From: Melieria omissa
Lineage: Eukaryota > Arthropoda > Insecta > Diptera > Ulidiidae
Direction of reading: 5' to 3'
DNA length: 64,000 bases
Assembly (NCBI GenBank): GCA_963971225.1
Contig: OZ020270.1
Span: forward strand, 77,268,432 to 77,332,431
The notes below the pieces were generated by a model. The model searched no databases. It saw only the letters and a list, made by a program, of their open reading frames with translations, and was not told where the DNA came from. Positions 32,314-42,130 of this stretch are shown in pieces. Position 1 is the first letter of the stretch. Every line of letters begins with the position of its first letter. The position numbers were made by a program, and so were the translations under genes.

Positions 32314-33764
32314 GACTCGCCGTCCTCAGCCCTGCGATTGTTGGCTGGGCCTCGATTTTCAGTATTCCTCGCTTCAGGCGATTGCGATCGGGAACGGGAA
32401 CGCCTCTTTCGTTGGCGGCAGTCTCGTGATATGTGGCCCTGCTTGCCACATACCCAGCAAACAACTTTAGAGGAGACCACCCGTGGCCTGTCCGGTATCT
32501 CAGAGCTTATGGCCTGGATCGGAATGTCGTTGTCCGCCTGAATCTGGCGTATCCTTGCAGGTGCATACCGAGTGCTCCCAATCCATGCCGCTTCATATGT
32601 CATCGCGCTGGTCACCGTCTCCTTAAATGTCGGCTTGCCCATCATCAACGCACTGCGACGCGTTTCTGGATCATGAAGACCTTCAATAAACGACTCAATC
32701 TTCATCCTCTCGAGATCATCAGCACCAAATTTGGGGTAGCACAACTGTACGAGCCGCTCAATGTCTGCTGCATATGTCTGCAGCGCCTCGTTGGCTCTTT
32801 GCTTGCGGTTCTTCAGCTCACAGTAGTATAGCGCATGGTTGTGCTCGTTGCTATACTTCGCTGCCAACGCTCTCATGATGGCACCGTAATCACTTCTTAA
32901 ACATTCTGGAACTGATTTGATCACCTCGGCCGCAGGACCTTTCAGCGCCAGTGCCAACCTCCGACCTTTCCTGATATCTGTCCACTGATTTTCCAAAGCA
33001 GCCAAGTCGAATTGCAATTTAAATGTATCGAACGGCGCAGCACCATCATAAGTAGGCACTTCTGTTCTGCCAGCAAAACCGTCCTGAACCGGTGGCAAAC
33101 ACTCTCGTGGCTGTACCTCCCTAAGCCGCTCGTCCATTTTTCTGTTCATCGAGTCTTCCAGACTATCAACTCGTTTGTTCAGGGAATCATCCAGGTCGCC
33201 AACTCGTTTGTTCAGGGCATCATCCAGGTCGTCGACTCGTTTATCCAAGTGCTCTACCCGCGTCTCCAGGTGCTCGACTTTCCCATTAATCCTGTCTGAG
33301 ATTTCCTCCACTTTCTGCTCCAAACGCGCAGAATTTTCCTGAAGCTTGACTTCCATTCGCTCTGCCACTTGCGCCGATATTTCCTGGGTCGCCGTCTCGA
33401 CTTTTGCCGAAATTTCGAGATTCGTAGCTTCCAGCTTCGCTGCCATCTCTTGATTCGCCGTTTCCATCTGCGCCGACATGCCTTTGAGTACAGCCATTAG
33501 TTGGCTCATGTCCAACGCTTGTATTGGCGCAGCCGCTGCAGCTGTACTCTGTAGCGAAGCAGCACCCGCCGGCGACTCCTCCACCTTGGCCGACGCCTCT
33601 GGTTCTTGCGCTCCGAACTCGTGCACAGTCCAATCGACGCCTCGTGCCTCACATGCTTCTCGCAAGCGCAACTGCAACTCCACCTTTCCGCCAGCAGTCG
33701 GCAAATTCCAGGCAGCCAGCTCCTTCTTCAGCTGGTCTACCTTCAGCAGCTCGAGTTTAACCAT
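32304..33764 (-). CDS. gypsy Gag, unit A
   Basis: 486 codons, intact. Nearly identical to the unit B Gag (49179-50639), where the domains are described. Confidence 0.95.
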   Translation of the reverse strand: MVKLELLKVDQLKKELAAWNLPTAGGKVELQLRLREACEARGVDWTVHEFGAQEPEASAKVEESPAGAASLQSTAAAAAPIQALDMSQLMAVLKGMSAQMETANQEMAAKLEATNLEISAKVETATQEISAQVAERMEVKLQENSARLEQKVEEISDRINGKVEHLETRVEHLDKRVDDLDDALNKRVGDLDDSLNKRVDSLEDSMNRKMDERLREVQPRECLPPVQDGFAGRTEVPTYDGAAPFDTFKLQFDLAALENQWTDIRKGRRLALALKGPAAEVIKSVPECLRSDYGAIMRALAAKYSNEHNHALYYCELKNRKQRANEALQTYAADIERLVQLCYPKFGADDLERMKIESFIEGLHDPETRRSALMMGKPTFKETVTSAMTYEAAWIGSTRYAPARIRQIQADNDIPIQAISSEIPDRPRVVSSKVVCWVCGKQGHISRDCRQRKRRSRSRSQSPEARNTENRGPANNRRAEDGESLN

Positions 33765-33812
33765 GTCCGTACTTTTATAATTTTATTTATTTAGTTATTT
33801 TCAATTTTCCAC

Positions 33813-33831
33813 AATCCCACTTCTGACACCA
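33813..33831 (-). promoter_or_regulatory. gypsy primer-binding site (tRNA-Leu-like), unit A
   Basis: On the minus strand this reads TGGTGTCAGAAGTGGGATT, two bases from the LTR. It complements a fly-type tRNA-Leu 3' end including CCA, as recalled. Confidence 0.7.
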
Positions 33832-33833
33832 AA

Positions 33834-34256
33834 TGTTACGAATACTAAGTCTAGTGGGCTGTTGCGTATCTCTGGATTGTGTAATTTGAAAATAAAACAC
33901 AGTTTCTTAAACGCAGACAATAAAATAAACCAACAGTCACTTTATTATTCACAGTTTACACTTTACTGTTCGTACACCTAAGTATTTGCTTAATCACTTC
34001 GTGTGGCAACTTCACTTGTCAAAACCAGACTGGCTCGCTGCACCGCATCTGGTCACCTTTTATACTCTGTCCGGCCGTCGCGCAGATCGTTCTCGCACGT
34101 TGCCAGATTGGACTAGAAGTTTCCCTGATGACCGCGACCATCGTTGCCAGGTTGGACTAAAAGTTACTATCGCGGCCGTCGTTGCCAGATTGGGTTATGG
34201 CACGGCACGTAGCGGCAGGGTTGCTTTGCACCGCGACAGACTGTCTCATCGTTACA
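33834..34256 (-). repeat. gypsy LTR, unit A, right
   Basis: 423 bp partner of 28287-28709, with T at the CTGG(C/T)CACC site. Confidence 0.95.
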
Positions 34257-34470
34257 ATATAAACAAAAAAACCTGCATGCGAGAGTTCTAAACTCTATTG
34301 AACTTGTTCAATAGAGCTAGAGTTCTCGTAGAGCCAATGAAAAACGTGTGTATACTACGGAAAACTCTCGACTAAAAAATCTCGGGTAAAGACTGTGACG
34401 AGCTCTCGTGGAGAGCTCTACTGAGTGTCTAGACTTCTGTAGGCGAGATTTTTCTCTATACGTAGCTTAA

Positions 34471-35721
34471 GAGCAGCATATTGACTCTAAATCCCTTTTT
34501 GGATAAAGAACAAGTTATGCGTATTAATGGTCGCTTAGCTAACGCACCAACTCTTTCCTTTAGTGAACAGCACCCAATTATCCTTCCGTATAGTTCTCAG
34601 TTTTCGAGACTGTTAGTTGCCTTTATACATAAAATCACGGTTCACGGTGGCAACTAACTTCTACTTCGATTGCTTCGTCAGGAATATTGGATTCCGAAGG
34701 CGAAAAATCTCATTAGATCTACTATTCATCGATGTTAAACTTGTCTGTTGGATAAGAAACGACAGGCCTCTCAGATCATGGCTGCTTTACCCCCCGAACG
34801 AACTACGCTTAGTCGTGTATTCTCCATTACTGGTGTCGACTTTGCAGGTCCTTTTGACATGAAGAATTTTACAGGTAGAGCTTGCCTTATAACGAAAGGT
34901 TATGTTTGTATTTTTGTATGTTTCTCCACAAAGGCAATCGTTTTGGAGGCAGTCAGTGATCTTTCGACACCTGCTTTTGTCGCTGCTTTTATTCGATTCG
35001 TTTCTCGTCGTGGTTGCCCAAAAACCATTTTCTCCGATAATGGTACTAACTTTATCGGTGCTTCTAAAGCTTTCAAAAAGGATTTTGAAGCATTTCTAAA
35101 GCAATTTCGTGATTCATTTCCCCATCACTTTTCCCATCAGCCTGTTGAATGGAATTTTATTCCTGCTGGGTCGCCTCATATGGGTGGCTTATGGGAAGCG
35201 GGAGTTAAAAGTTTTAAACTCCATTTTCGTAAGATGGCCCTCCCTCGTAGATATACATTCGAGGAGCTATCAACAATTTTATTCCGTATCGAAGCGTGCT
35301 TGAATTCTCGACCTATTAGTCCTATGTGAGAAAACCCTGCGGATGTATCTGCTTTGAGTCCGGGTCACTTCCTTATTGGGTCTCCACTTCTGGGTCCCCC
35401 AGAGCCAATTATTTCTGATATAAGCGCGAGAAATAGATGAAAAAAATGAAAGCTTTGGGTCAACAGATCGCCTTCAGATGGAAAGAAGAATATCTTAAAG
35501 AAATGCATAGGCGATACAAATGGAAATATCCATCGCGCGATCTTGCTGTTGACGATTTAGTTGTTGTTAGTCAAGAAAATCTTCCCCCTACTTCGTGGCG
35601 GTTGAGAAGAATTCTTCGAGTATATCCCGGTAGCGATAAACGCGTCCGCGTCGTCGATATTAAAACCGAACGAGGAATAATTACGCGGTCCGTTACGAAA
35701 TTAATCGTCTTACCTGACTAG
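34471..35721 (+). pseudogene. BEL integrase, unit A
   Basis: The frame resumes after the Harbinger with NPFLDKEQVMRINGRLANAP and an HHCC-type zinc region (RQEYWIPKAKNL, ending in a Cys-stop-Thr-Cys). The core (34748-35329) holds GVDFAGPF, FSDNGTNFIG and SPHMGGLWEAGV, which give the D, D and E of the active site. Stops follow the HHCC part (near 34736) and PISPM (35327-35329), plus a frameshift near 34650. The carboxy part (35437-35721) continues to PSRDLAVDDLVVV and ends at TAG 35719-35721. The enzyme would insert BEL cDNA into chromosomes. Confidence 0.85.
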
Positions 35722-35768
35722 CCCTCCATTTTTTTTTAACAATTTTGTTGTCCTAATCATAGGTCGCC

Positions 35769-36530
35769 ATGAGTGATAACGCTTCATCGACTCCTTTCGA
35801 TAACAACAAAAAATGCAGATTATGTCAACGTACTCATCCTCTACGCTTCTGTAAAAAGTTCCTTTCGATGAACTTAGAAAAGCGTAATCGGGTCATATTG
35901 TTGCATCGTTATTGCTCTAGATGTTTGCCACCTTCACACATCGCGAAACACTGCACTAGCAAGATGGTTTGCAAATATTGTCAGCGTCATCATAATACGC
36001 TTCTCCATGCGAATGAACGTCAAATTATTCAACGCGAAGCTCGTCCTTTCGCTACGAGTGCTTCCGTTCAACGCGTTACCGTCCTTTTTCCGACGGCCTC
36101 CGTCTTCATACGTGTCCGTGCCGCCAGCTATCCTGCTCGAATCCTTATAGATTCTTGTTGCTGCACAAGTCGCATCTCGTCGTCAATGGTACGCCAGCTA
36201 CATCTCCCAGTTTCCAAGGTTGATCTTCATCACTTTTGCCGAGTCACCCTGGTCTCGTGTCATGATTCATCTCAGCGCATCGACGTGCATGCCAAGATCG
36301 AACAAACGCTCGCATTTAAAACTCCTTTGGAAGATATTTACGGGCGCGTAGCGGAACGTTTTTCGAATTTTCGCCTTGCGGATCCTTACTTTTATCGATC
36401 CACCGCCGTCTCGCTCATCCTTGGCTCAGAGATCTACCACAAGATCATCAGATCTGGATTCATTTGTAACCCTGGCCTACCTCTGGTGCAGGATTCTTTT
36501 TTTGGATGGGTCCTTTTAGGCCCATGTTAG
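35769..36530 (+). CDS. BEL ORF3: triple zinc-knuckle plus protease-like protein, unit A
   Basis: 253 codons from an ATG in good context (GTCGCCATGA), 47 bp after the integrase stop. Residues ~16-28 form CX2CX3HX4C (CRLCQRTHPLRFC), ~55-68 a perfect CCHC knuckle CX2CX4HX4C (CSRCLPPSHIAKHC), and ~72-85 CX2CX3HX4H (CKYCQRHHNTLLH). The rest matches the BEL DUF1758 protease layout: ILIDSCCCTSRISSSM in place of LIDSGxxASFIS, then LADPYFYRSTAVSLILGSE and DSFFGWVLLGPC. The catalytic Gly of D-S-G is replaced by Cys, so proteolysis is doubtful. It looks like a second copy of the element's own gag-knuckle/protease module placed where an env would be. A T-rich stretch with CTAATCATAG just before the ATG could be a 3' splice site. 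Function unknown; RNA binding is a guess. Confidence 0.8.
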   Translation: MSDNASSTPFDNNKKCRLCQRTHPLRFCKKFLSMNLEKRNRVILLHRYCSRCLPPSHIAKHCTSKMVCKYCQRHHNTLLHANERQIIQREARPFATSASVQRVTVLFPTASVFIRVRAASYPARILIDSCCCTSRISSSMVRQLHLPVSKVDLHHFCRVTLVSCHDSSQRIDVHAKIEQTLAFKTPLEDIYGRVAERFSNFRLADPYFYRSTAVSLILGSEIYHKIIRSGFICNPGLPLVQDSFFGWVLLGPC

Positions 36531-36760
36531 CAAGCCCTTTATATGGATCCTTATTGATCCTGGTTTTAGAAAATTATTTACAATCAGACATTTATCATTT
36601 GAAATGCTCAATGAATTAACTCTTATATCGGTTATCAACGCCTAGTTATTAAGTTAATATGTATGAATTTGAAATTGAACTAAAATGTATTCTATCAACG
36701 AATCATTATTTCTTGTTTTTCGTAATTTTGCAGCGCGAGACACTGCAAGAGTGGCGGCAA
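36531..36760. other. BEL 3' noncoding region and polypurine-like tract
   Basis: AT-rich, no gene. The last bases (AAGAGTGGCGGCAA) directly before the LTR are the probable polypurine tract. Confidence 0.5.
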
Positions 36761-36844
36761 TGTTTAGACCAAATCTCCTCTTTCAATGTCTTCGCTAAAG
36801 CTGCACATATTATAACAACTCTGAACTTCTTGTAAGCCGTTAGC
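36761..36844 (+). repeat. BEL LTR fragment, unit A
   Basis: 84 bp equal to the first part of the 5' LTR (19771-19854), then abruptly LOA sequence. Confidence 0.9.
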
Positions 36845-37329
36845 TTACATTGGGGATCTGGGTTCGGGTCCATAAGGTAAAGCTCCTGACTGCACGGACA
36901 TGGTCTGCATCTTCGGCTGCGATCCTTATGGGTACCAGGCCAAGCGGACTCAACGCCTCCACGTAGGTTGCTTCTGTAACCGGGCGGTCCCTGGGCGGCT
37001 GTTGGAGCCAGTCTTCTCAGCCGGCTAAGTTTGAGCTGCGGAAATCCAAGAGCGTCTGACCCACAGTGGGCGGCTCCTTGGTCAGCGTCTGATCCCCATG
37101 TTAGGGGCGGCTGTTCTTCTCATCATCTTTTGGTGGCGTGATAGATGTCAAAGAAACGCCACAGGGGAAGGCGACCCCCTTCATCAAAACCATTCTGGAG
37201 GGCTCCCATAAGGACTCTTTTACGGTGCTGGGAGTCGGATCCCCAGTACCGGCGGTAGACAGTGGGCGAGCGGGCTGTCTGGCGTCGTCATCCAACGACC
37301 GCTAAGGCTGTGCAGCGGGACCCCAGGCT

Positions 37330-38688
37330 GTGCAGTCTACAAATGCTACTGGGAAGCAGGAGGCGCCCAAGCCTGCATTAAGCAGGCAAAAGGCGCAGGA
37401 GTCCACAGCACAGGACGGTCCCTCACTTTCGGGGGTGGTGCCTCAGCTCCGGGGCCTTCGACTCGACGCTGCTATAGAGGGGGAATCTATGATTCTCTCG
37501 CAAAGTAGCGGCGCCGGGTCGGTGGACTCTGAGGCGGAGGCGGCGCACCTGGAGGAGGGAGACCGACCTGCGGCCACTGGCTCCACTCCTGGAATCTTAC
37601 CGACGGGGGAACGCAAGGCGAGCAGTGCTGCGAAGAAAGCCAGAAATGGCTACCGGCGCTCTCTTGCGTTTCTCCGTAGAGTGAGCAAAGCGCCTGGATC
37701 CTTGTCCGATAAGGAGAAGGTTCTGGTAAGGAAGCACCAGAAGATCGTGGCTAGATTCGAGAAGAAACAGGCGGCGATTTCTGGTGCAAAATGCACGACC
37801 GTTGCAGCAACGCCTGGTGACAGTGCCACGGCTGCACGGCCCACCGAAGGTGCAGTGGAGGCGGAAAAGCCTAGAAACAAGGCCACATCCTCCGTCACTG
37901 CAAGGGTGGGAGTAAAGACGGGGACGGCAAAGCCTGGAAACAGTGCTGCGGTCGCCCCGTCAAGTAAGACTGGTCAGAGACCCACCACCTCTTCAAGGCC
38001 CACTTCCACCACGGTGGAAAAGGCCGTAAAAAGGGGAAGATCGGGTGACGATCAGCCGACAGGGGAGGGGAAAAAGCTGAAGCCCTCAGCTAGCTTCTCT
38101 TCCCCACAGGAGTTGCAGGTAGCCGTGGTGGACCGGAGCGATCCTGATGGGAAAATTCGCCCGGAAAACTGGCTTTCTGTAGAGGCGCGCATTCTGCGAG
38201 CGATGCTCGAGGCGGCTGACGGCGAAATTGACTTCGACGGCGCTGGCTGGCAGAAGGGTGTCAAAATCGTCGGTTGTGGCAACAAGGAGTCCCTCAACTT
38301 CTTGGTGCGCACTATCGGCGGTCTTGAGCCCCTCTGGCAGGGGGCGAAACTCGAGGTCATACCTCGTGACCGTCTGCCACTCCGGCCTATCGTCACACTG
38401 TGGGTCCCCCCTCCAGTTATGGAGGACGCCGACACGATGAAGCTGATTGGCCGGCAGAATAGTGGCCTGAACACAGGAGAGTGCAGAATTGTATCCTCCA
38501 CTACTTGTAAAAATGAAGCGGGCAAGGACATCGTGATCGCGGTAGATCAATCGTCCTTTGCCCATCTGCGGGACTCCCTGGGAGTTGTTAAGTTCGGTTT
38601 GGGTTCCATCAAAGCTCGCTTCCCTAACAAGGAGCGCGCCACACAAGGGAAGGCTGAAGGTAGTGCAGATAAACCTGCACCACTCTAA
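37330..38688 (+). CDS. LOA-2 ORF1 (DUF4780-like), unit A
   Basis: 452 open codons. The first codon shown (GTG) is only the point after an in-frame TAA (37303-37305). In unit C that codon is TTA and the frame is open further up, so the true start is upstream and this copy is probably amino-truncated. Low-complexity Ala/Ser/Thr/Lys-rich first half. The DUF4780-like domain (residues ~255-430) has SDPDGKIRPENWLSVE, GWQKGVKIVGCGN and LWQGAKLEVIPRD. Presumed RNA-binding partner of ORF2. Ends at 38688, overlapping ORF2. Confidence 0.75.
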   Translation: MQSTNATGKQEAPKPALSRQKAQESTAQDGPSLSGVVPQLRGLRLDAAIEGESMILSQSSGAGSVDSEAEAAHLEEGDRPAATGSTPGILPTGERKASSAAKKARNGYRRSLAFLRRVSKAPGSLSDKEKVLVRKHQKIVARFEKKQAAISGAKCTTVAATPGDSATAARPTEGAVEAEKPRNKATSSVTARVGVKTGTAKPGNSAAVAPSSKTGQRPTTSSRPTSTTVEKAVKRGRSGDDQPTGEGKKLKPSASFSSPQELQVAVVDRSDPDGKIRPENWLSVEARILRAMLEAADGEIDFDGAGWQKGVKIVGCGNKESLNFLVRTIGGLEPLWQGAKLEVIPRDRLPLRPIVTLWVPPPVMEDADTMKLIGRQNSGLNTGECRIVSSTTCKNEAGKDIVIAVDQSSFAHLRDSLGVVKFGLGSIKARFPNKERATQGKAEGSADKPAPL

Positions 38689-39993
38689 AGCCACCACCCA
38701 CGACCTTATGCAGTTCCTTGAGGAGACTGGAGTTGACTTGGCTATAATTCAGGAACCCTGGATCGTAGGAAACAGGGTTTGTGGGTTAGATTCAGGTCAA
38801 TTTAGATTGCTTCATTCACGCGGTGAAGGTAAGATACGAGCCTGTATTGTATACAGAAGGTGCATTAATTTGTTTCTTTTGTCTCATTACAGTACTGGTG
38901 ACCTGTGTGTGGCTGCATGCGAACGACGCGATGGGCGAGACTTGATCCTGTCGTCCGCATACATGCCATTCGAAGGGTAGGAACCACCGCCGAAGGAAGT
39001 CCGGGACCTTGCTGCGCACGCCCGATCACGGAGGCTCGACCTTATCATCGGGTGTGATGCCAATGCACACCACATGCTGTGGGGAAGTTCCGACACCAAC
39101 AGTAGGGGTGAGTCAATTTTTGAGTTTCTTCTAGGCTCTAACATTGTGCTGTGCAATAGAGGCAATACGCCGACTTTCCACAATAGGGTTAGGGAGGAAG
39201 TCATAGATATTACCTTAGTTACCGACTCCAACACTATCTCCGTGGTCGACTGGAAAGTACTGACGGAATGTTCGTTCTCGGACCACAACCGTATAGTCTT
39301 TTCAGTGGCCATAGAGGTTGGATGTCCACAAACTTATAGGAATCCGAGAAAGACTAACTGGCCTAAATTCAGTGCACTAGTTTCTCAGAAACTGGCATCG
39401 CGCAAAGCGATCGCTACATTCGAGAGAAACAACACTGACAGGTCAGTTGGTCTTCTAACGAAAGTGCTTAACAAGTCTTTTAATGAATCTTGTCCTAAAA
39501 GTCGAGCTCCACGGAAAATCAACGCGGTGTGGTGGACCCCAGAGCTAAGACAACTTAGAACAGATACCAGACGTCTCTTCAATAAGGCTAAACTTAGCCG
39601 AACTGAAGAAGACTGGGGAGCCTACAAGGCTAGCTTTAATAAGTTTAAGAAGACTATTAGGGCGGCCAAGCGGGATAATTGGAGGAAGTACTGCGAATCC
39701 CTTGACAATGTCAACGAGGCCGCCAGACTTCGCAAGGTGCTAGCCGGGGCATCACATACCCCTAGCAGCATTAGGAAGTCTGACGGCTCGTGGACAGAAT
39801 CGAGGGAGGAGCTTCTAGAGACTCTCATGAACACCCGCTTTCCCGGTTGCACGAGTGTTGTTGAGACGACCACGCCTCATAGACAGCACTCGTCACTACC
39901 GGATGCTTTAGTTCAGGGGATTATCGATGAGGTCAAAGTGGCATGGGCGATAGACACCTTCAACCCGTACAAATCTCCGGGTCCCGATGGTCT
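38651..39993 (+). pseudogene. LOA-2 ORF2: APE endonuclease and start of RT, one stop, truncated
   Basis: From VVQINLHHSKATTHDLMQFL the frame carries APE endonuclease motifs: IIQEPW (metal-binding Glu), CDANAHHMLWGSSD, DITLV and FSDHNRI (catalytic Asp-His). A single in-frame TAG at 38978-38980 (after MPFEG) interrupts it; the frame is otherwise open to 39993. The RT begins (FNPYKSPGPDG) and is cut. ORF2 lies in the +1 frame relative to ORF1. The endonuclease nicks target DNA for target-primed reverse transcription. Confidence 0.85.
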
Positions 39994-40950
39994 CAGAAAG
40001 TCTTACAACAAAACTTCGTGTTGTTTTTAACGCTTCAAATAAAACTTCCAATGGTAATAGTTTGAATGATGTACTTCGGTCCGGCGCTACAGTCTGACTT
40101 AGCTTTACTTATCCTAAGATGGAGACTTTTTCGATTTGTTTTCAATAGTGATATTCAGTAAATGTATCGACAAATTCTTGTCAACCCAAGGCATCGTCCA
40201 TTCCAACGCATTCTACATCGCTCTTCTACCGATGTGGGAGTCTCGGATTACGAATTAGTAGTAGTAGTTGACGAATACTTGCAGTTATCGCATATGAAGT
40301 TAGTCGGTCCGCCTTCAAATCCGAGTTTGGGCACATATTGTTATCTTCCGCATCATGCGGTCATTAAACCAGAAAGTCTTACAACAAAACTTCGTGTTGT
40401 TTTTAACGCTTCAAATAAAACTTCCAATGGTAATAGCTGATTCTCAAGACACTTATCCCCTTGCCGCACGTATTCTTCGACGATCCATGTATGTTGACGA
40501 TGTTCTCGCCGGTGCGCACGATTTGCCTTCCGCTATAAAGGCTCGGAATGAACTCATCGACACATTACATGGTGCTGAACTTTCCTTAAGAAAATGGACT
40601 TCCAATCGCAAAGAAATTCTAGTGGACCTTCCGAAAGAGCACCTATTAAAGGAAGAATTCTTAAACTTCGAAGATTCCAGTTCTACAAAGGCTTTAAGGG
40701 TACGTTGGAACGCCTATACTGATAATTTATATTTCAAGGTTACTGCTATTGAGCGAAAGGATTCGCACACCAAAAGGGAACTTATCTCCATGATTGCTAA
40801 ATTGTTTGACCCTGTCGGATGGCTTGCACCTTTAGTTATTGTTGCTAAAAATTTAATGCAACTGGTTTGGCTTGAGAATATAGGTTGGGACGATTGTCTT
40901 TCTGAACCCATTGAACAAAAATGGCAACAGTTTTTAGATGGATATATGGA
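39994..40950 (+). pseudogene. BEL RT fragment, unit B, with 264-bp deletion
   Basis: Begins in RT directly after LOA ORF2, contains the first part of the 376-bp duplication and its GTAGTA joint, then jumps from GGTAATAG to CTGATTCTC at 40437, losing 264 bp present in A (about 23312-23575). YVDDVLAG is retained downstream. The frame is non-functional. Confidence 0.9.
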
Positions 40951-40953
40951 TAT

Positions 40954-41290
40954 ACACGGCAGCCGCCGTGGCTCAGTTGGTTAGTGCGCGGTCCAGCGAG
41001 TCGAATGCAGAGCGACGCAAGTTCGAATACTGCATGTAGTAATACCTAAAAAAAATAACGGGAAACTCGTTTTCTCTTTCGGTGGCTGTCCTCTCAGCTG
41101 GAAATGGCAAACCTCTGAGAGTAAAAATTGCCTATGAAAAAGCTCCCAACCTGCCGTTCGGAACCGGCATAAAACTGTAGGTCCCTTCCACCCGCGTACA
41201 AATTCACACGCACAACACGAGTGGCTGCGGGAAGCTAGGCCTTAGTCTCGCGTAAGCGGGCTGTCGTGCCAATCAATTAATTATTATTAT
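40954..41290 (+). mobile_element. tRNA-derived SINE, unit B
   Basis: Same insertion and TATGGATAT duplication as in unit A. Confidence 0.85.
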
Positions 41291-42130
41291 TATGGATATT
41301 AACCTGATTAAGGTCCCGCGATGGGTGAACTATTCTTTACAAGATGAAGTTCAAATTCATACTTTTTCCGATGCTTCCGAGAAAGCATACGGGGCAGCGA
41401 TTTTCATACGTATACGTAAATCATCCACTACTTTCTACTCCCACTTACTTACATCGAAAACAAAGATAGCTCCAGTCAAAACTGTTTCGTTGCCAAGATT
41501 AGAACTATGCGGTGCAGTACTTCTATGTGATATTCTCGATTCACTCTTACCCGAACTTGATATTAAAGTCCACGATGTCTTCTGCTGGACTGATTCAACA
41601 ATTGTTTTGTCAATTGTTTTGGCTTCGAAAAACACCATCTACATGGACTACCTTCGTTGCTAATCGTGTTAGCAAAATTCAGGAGAAACCGTACACTAGA
41701 AATTGGTATCACGTCGATTCACCTAATAACCCTGCTGATTTATGTAGTCGCGGTCTTACTCCACAGGCCTTAAGTATGAGTTCGTTATGGTGGCAGGGCC
41801 CATTCTGGCTTGTTAAGGATAGGTCCGAGTGGCCATCTTCTAGCCCTACTCATCTTGAAACTTCAATCGAAGCAAAAAAGGTGGCAGTACACAACTTGCT
41901 CGTAAATGTTGAGGAAGATATTCTCTCTAGATTTTCGTCATTTTCGAGAGCTCTTCGAGTGGTCTCATATATACTTCGGTTTTACTATCGCACTCACCGT
42001 CCTGCAGAAAATTCTAAGGGCTATACATCAATAGTGTTGTCTAACGCAGAACTACAGAACACCAGAAAATTCTTGACAATTCTCTCTCAGAAAGTAGTTG
42101 TCTTCTACATCAAAAGCCACTTAATTCTAA
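41291..42130 (+). pseudogene. BEL RNase H and connection, unit B
   Basis: Same content and frameshift as unit A. Substitutions in the first part (for example [16 protein letters not shown]) match unit C rather than A. Confidence 0.85.

Larger units (their letters stand above)
28287..34256 (-). mobile_element. Ty3/gypsy retrotransposon, young copy in unit A
   Basis: LTRs of 423 bp (28287-28709, 33834-34256), ATAT duplication at 28283-28286 and 34257-34260. gag is open. pol is broken only by a 13-bp deletion near 31441. The LTRs are nearly identical. No env. Sited in the Harbinger. Confidence 0.95.
25269..34467 (+). mobile_element. PIF/Harbinger element, unit A, with Helitron and gypsy inside
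   Basis: The ends are AGCTGCGTGTACAC... and its diverged reverse complement (...TACGTAGCT), with a TAA duplication at 25266-25268 and 34468-34470. Subterminal regions are full of CTCTA/TAGAG boxes. Without the two insertions it would be about 1.8 kb, as in unit C. It carries the first part of a transposase on plus and a MADF/BESS-like second gene on minus, the usual two-gene set of PIF/Harbinger, but the transposase carboxy half is missing. Confidence 0.9.
19771..36844 (+). mobile_element. BEL/Pao LTR retrotransposon with many nested TEs
   Basis: Begins with a 368-bp LTR at 19771 and ends in an 84-bp piece of the same LTR at 36761-36844, where a LOA-type element takes over. The order is LTR, tRNA-Tyr-like primer site, gag, protease, RT, RNase H, integrase, extra ORF3, LTR. 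A TTAA foldback MITE, a SINE and a Harbinger (itself holding a Helitron and a gypsy) are inserted. RT motif YVDDVLAG and the DUF1758/A17-like protease place it in BEL/Pao. Its part from 22868 on is tandemly repeated as units B and C. Confidence 0.9.
22868..39993 (+). repeat. Tandem unit A (17,126 bp)
   Basis: Direct repeat unit. Its start (CAGAAAGTCTTAC in BEL RT) recurs at 39994 and 56869, each time directly after the LOA-2 ORF2 sequence ending GGTCT. It differs from B by a 264-bp RT segment present only here, a 13-bp gypsy deletion and scattered substitutions. Confidence 0.95.
36845..39993 (+). mobile_element. LOA-type non-LTR element 2, unit A, 3' truncated at the unit junction
   Basis: A GC-richer 5' UTR (36845-37329), ORF1 and ORF2 up to the first RT motif (KSPGPDG), after which sequence switches to BEL RT at 39994. 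Inserted in, or joined to, the BEL LTR. The missing RT/RNase H half must lie outside, since the cut is the tandem-repeat joint. Confidence 0.85.

Noticed and set aside
38086..38697. 203-codon minus-strand open frame (repeated in unit B at 54961-55572)
   Set aside because: Antisense shadow of LOA ORF1 in GC-rich sequence. It has no domain, and its position follows the plus-strand gene exactly.
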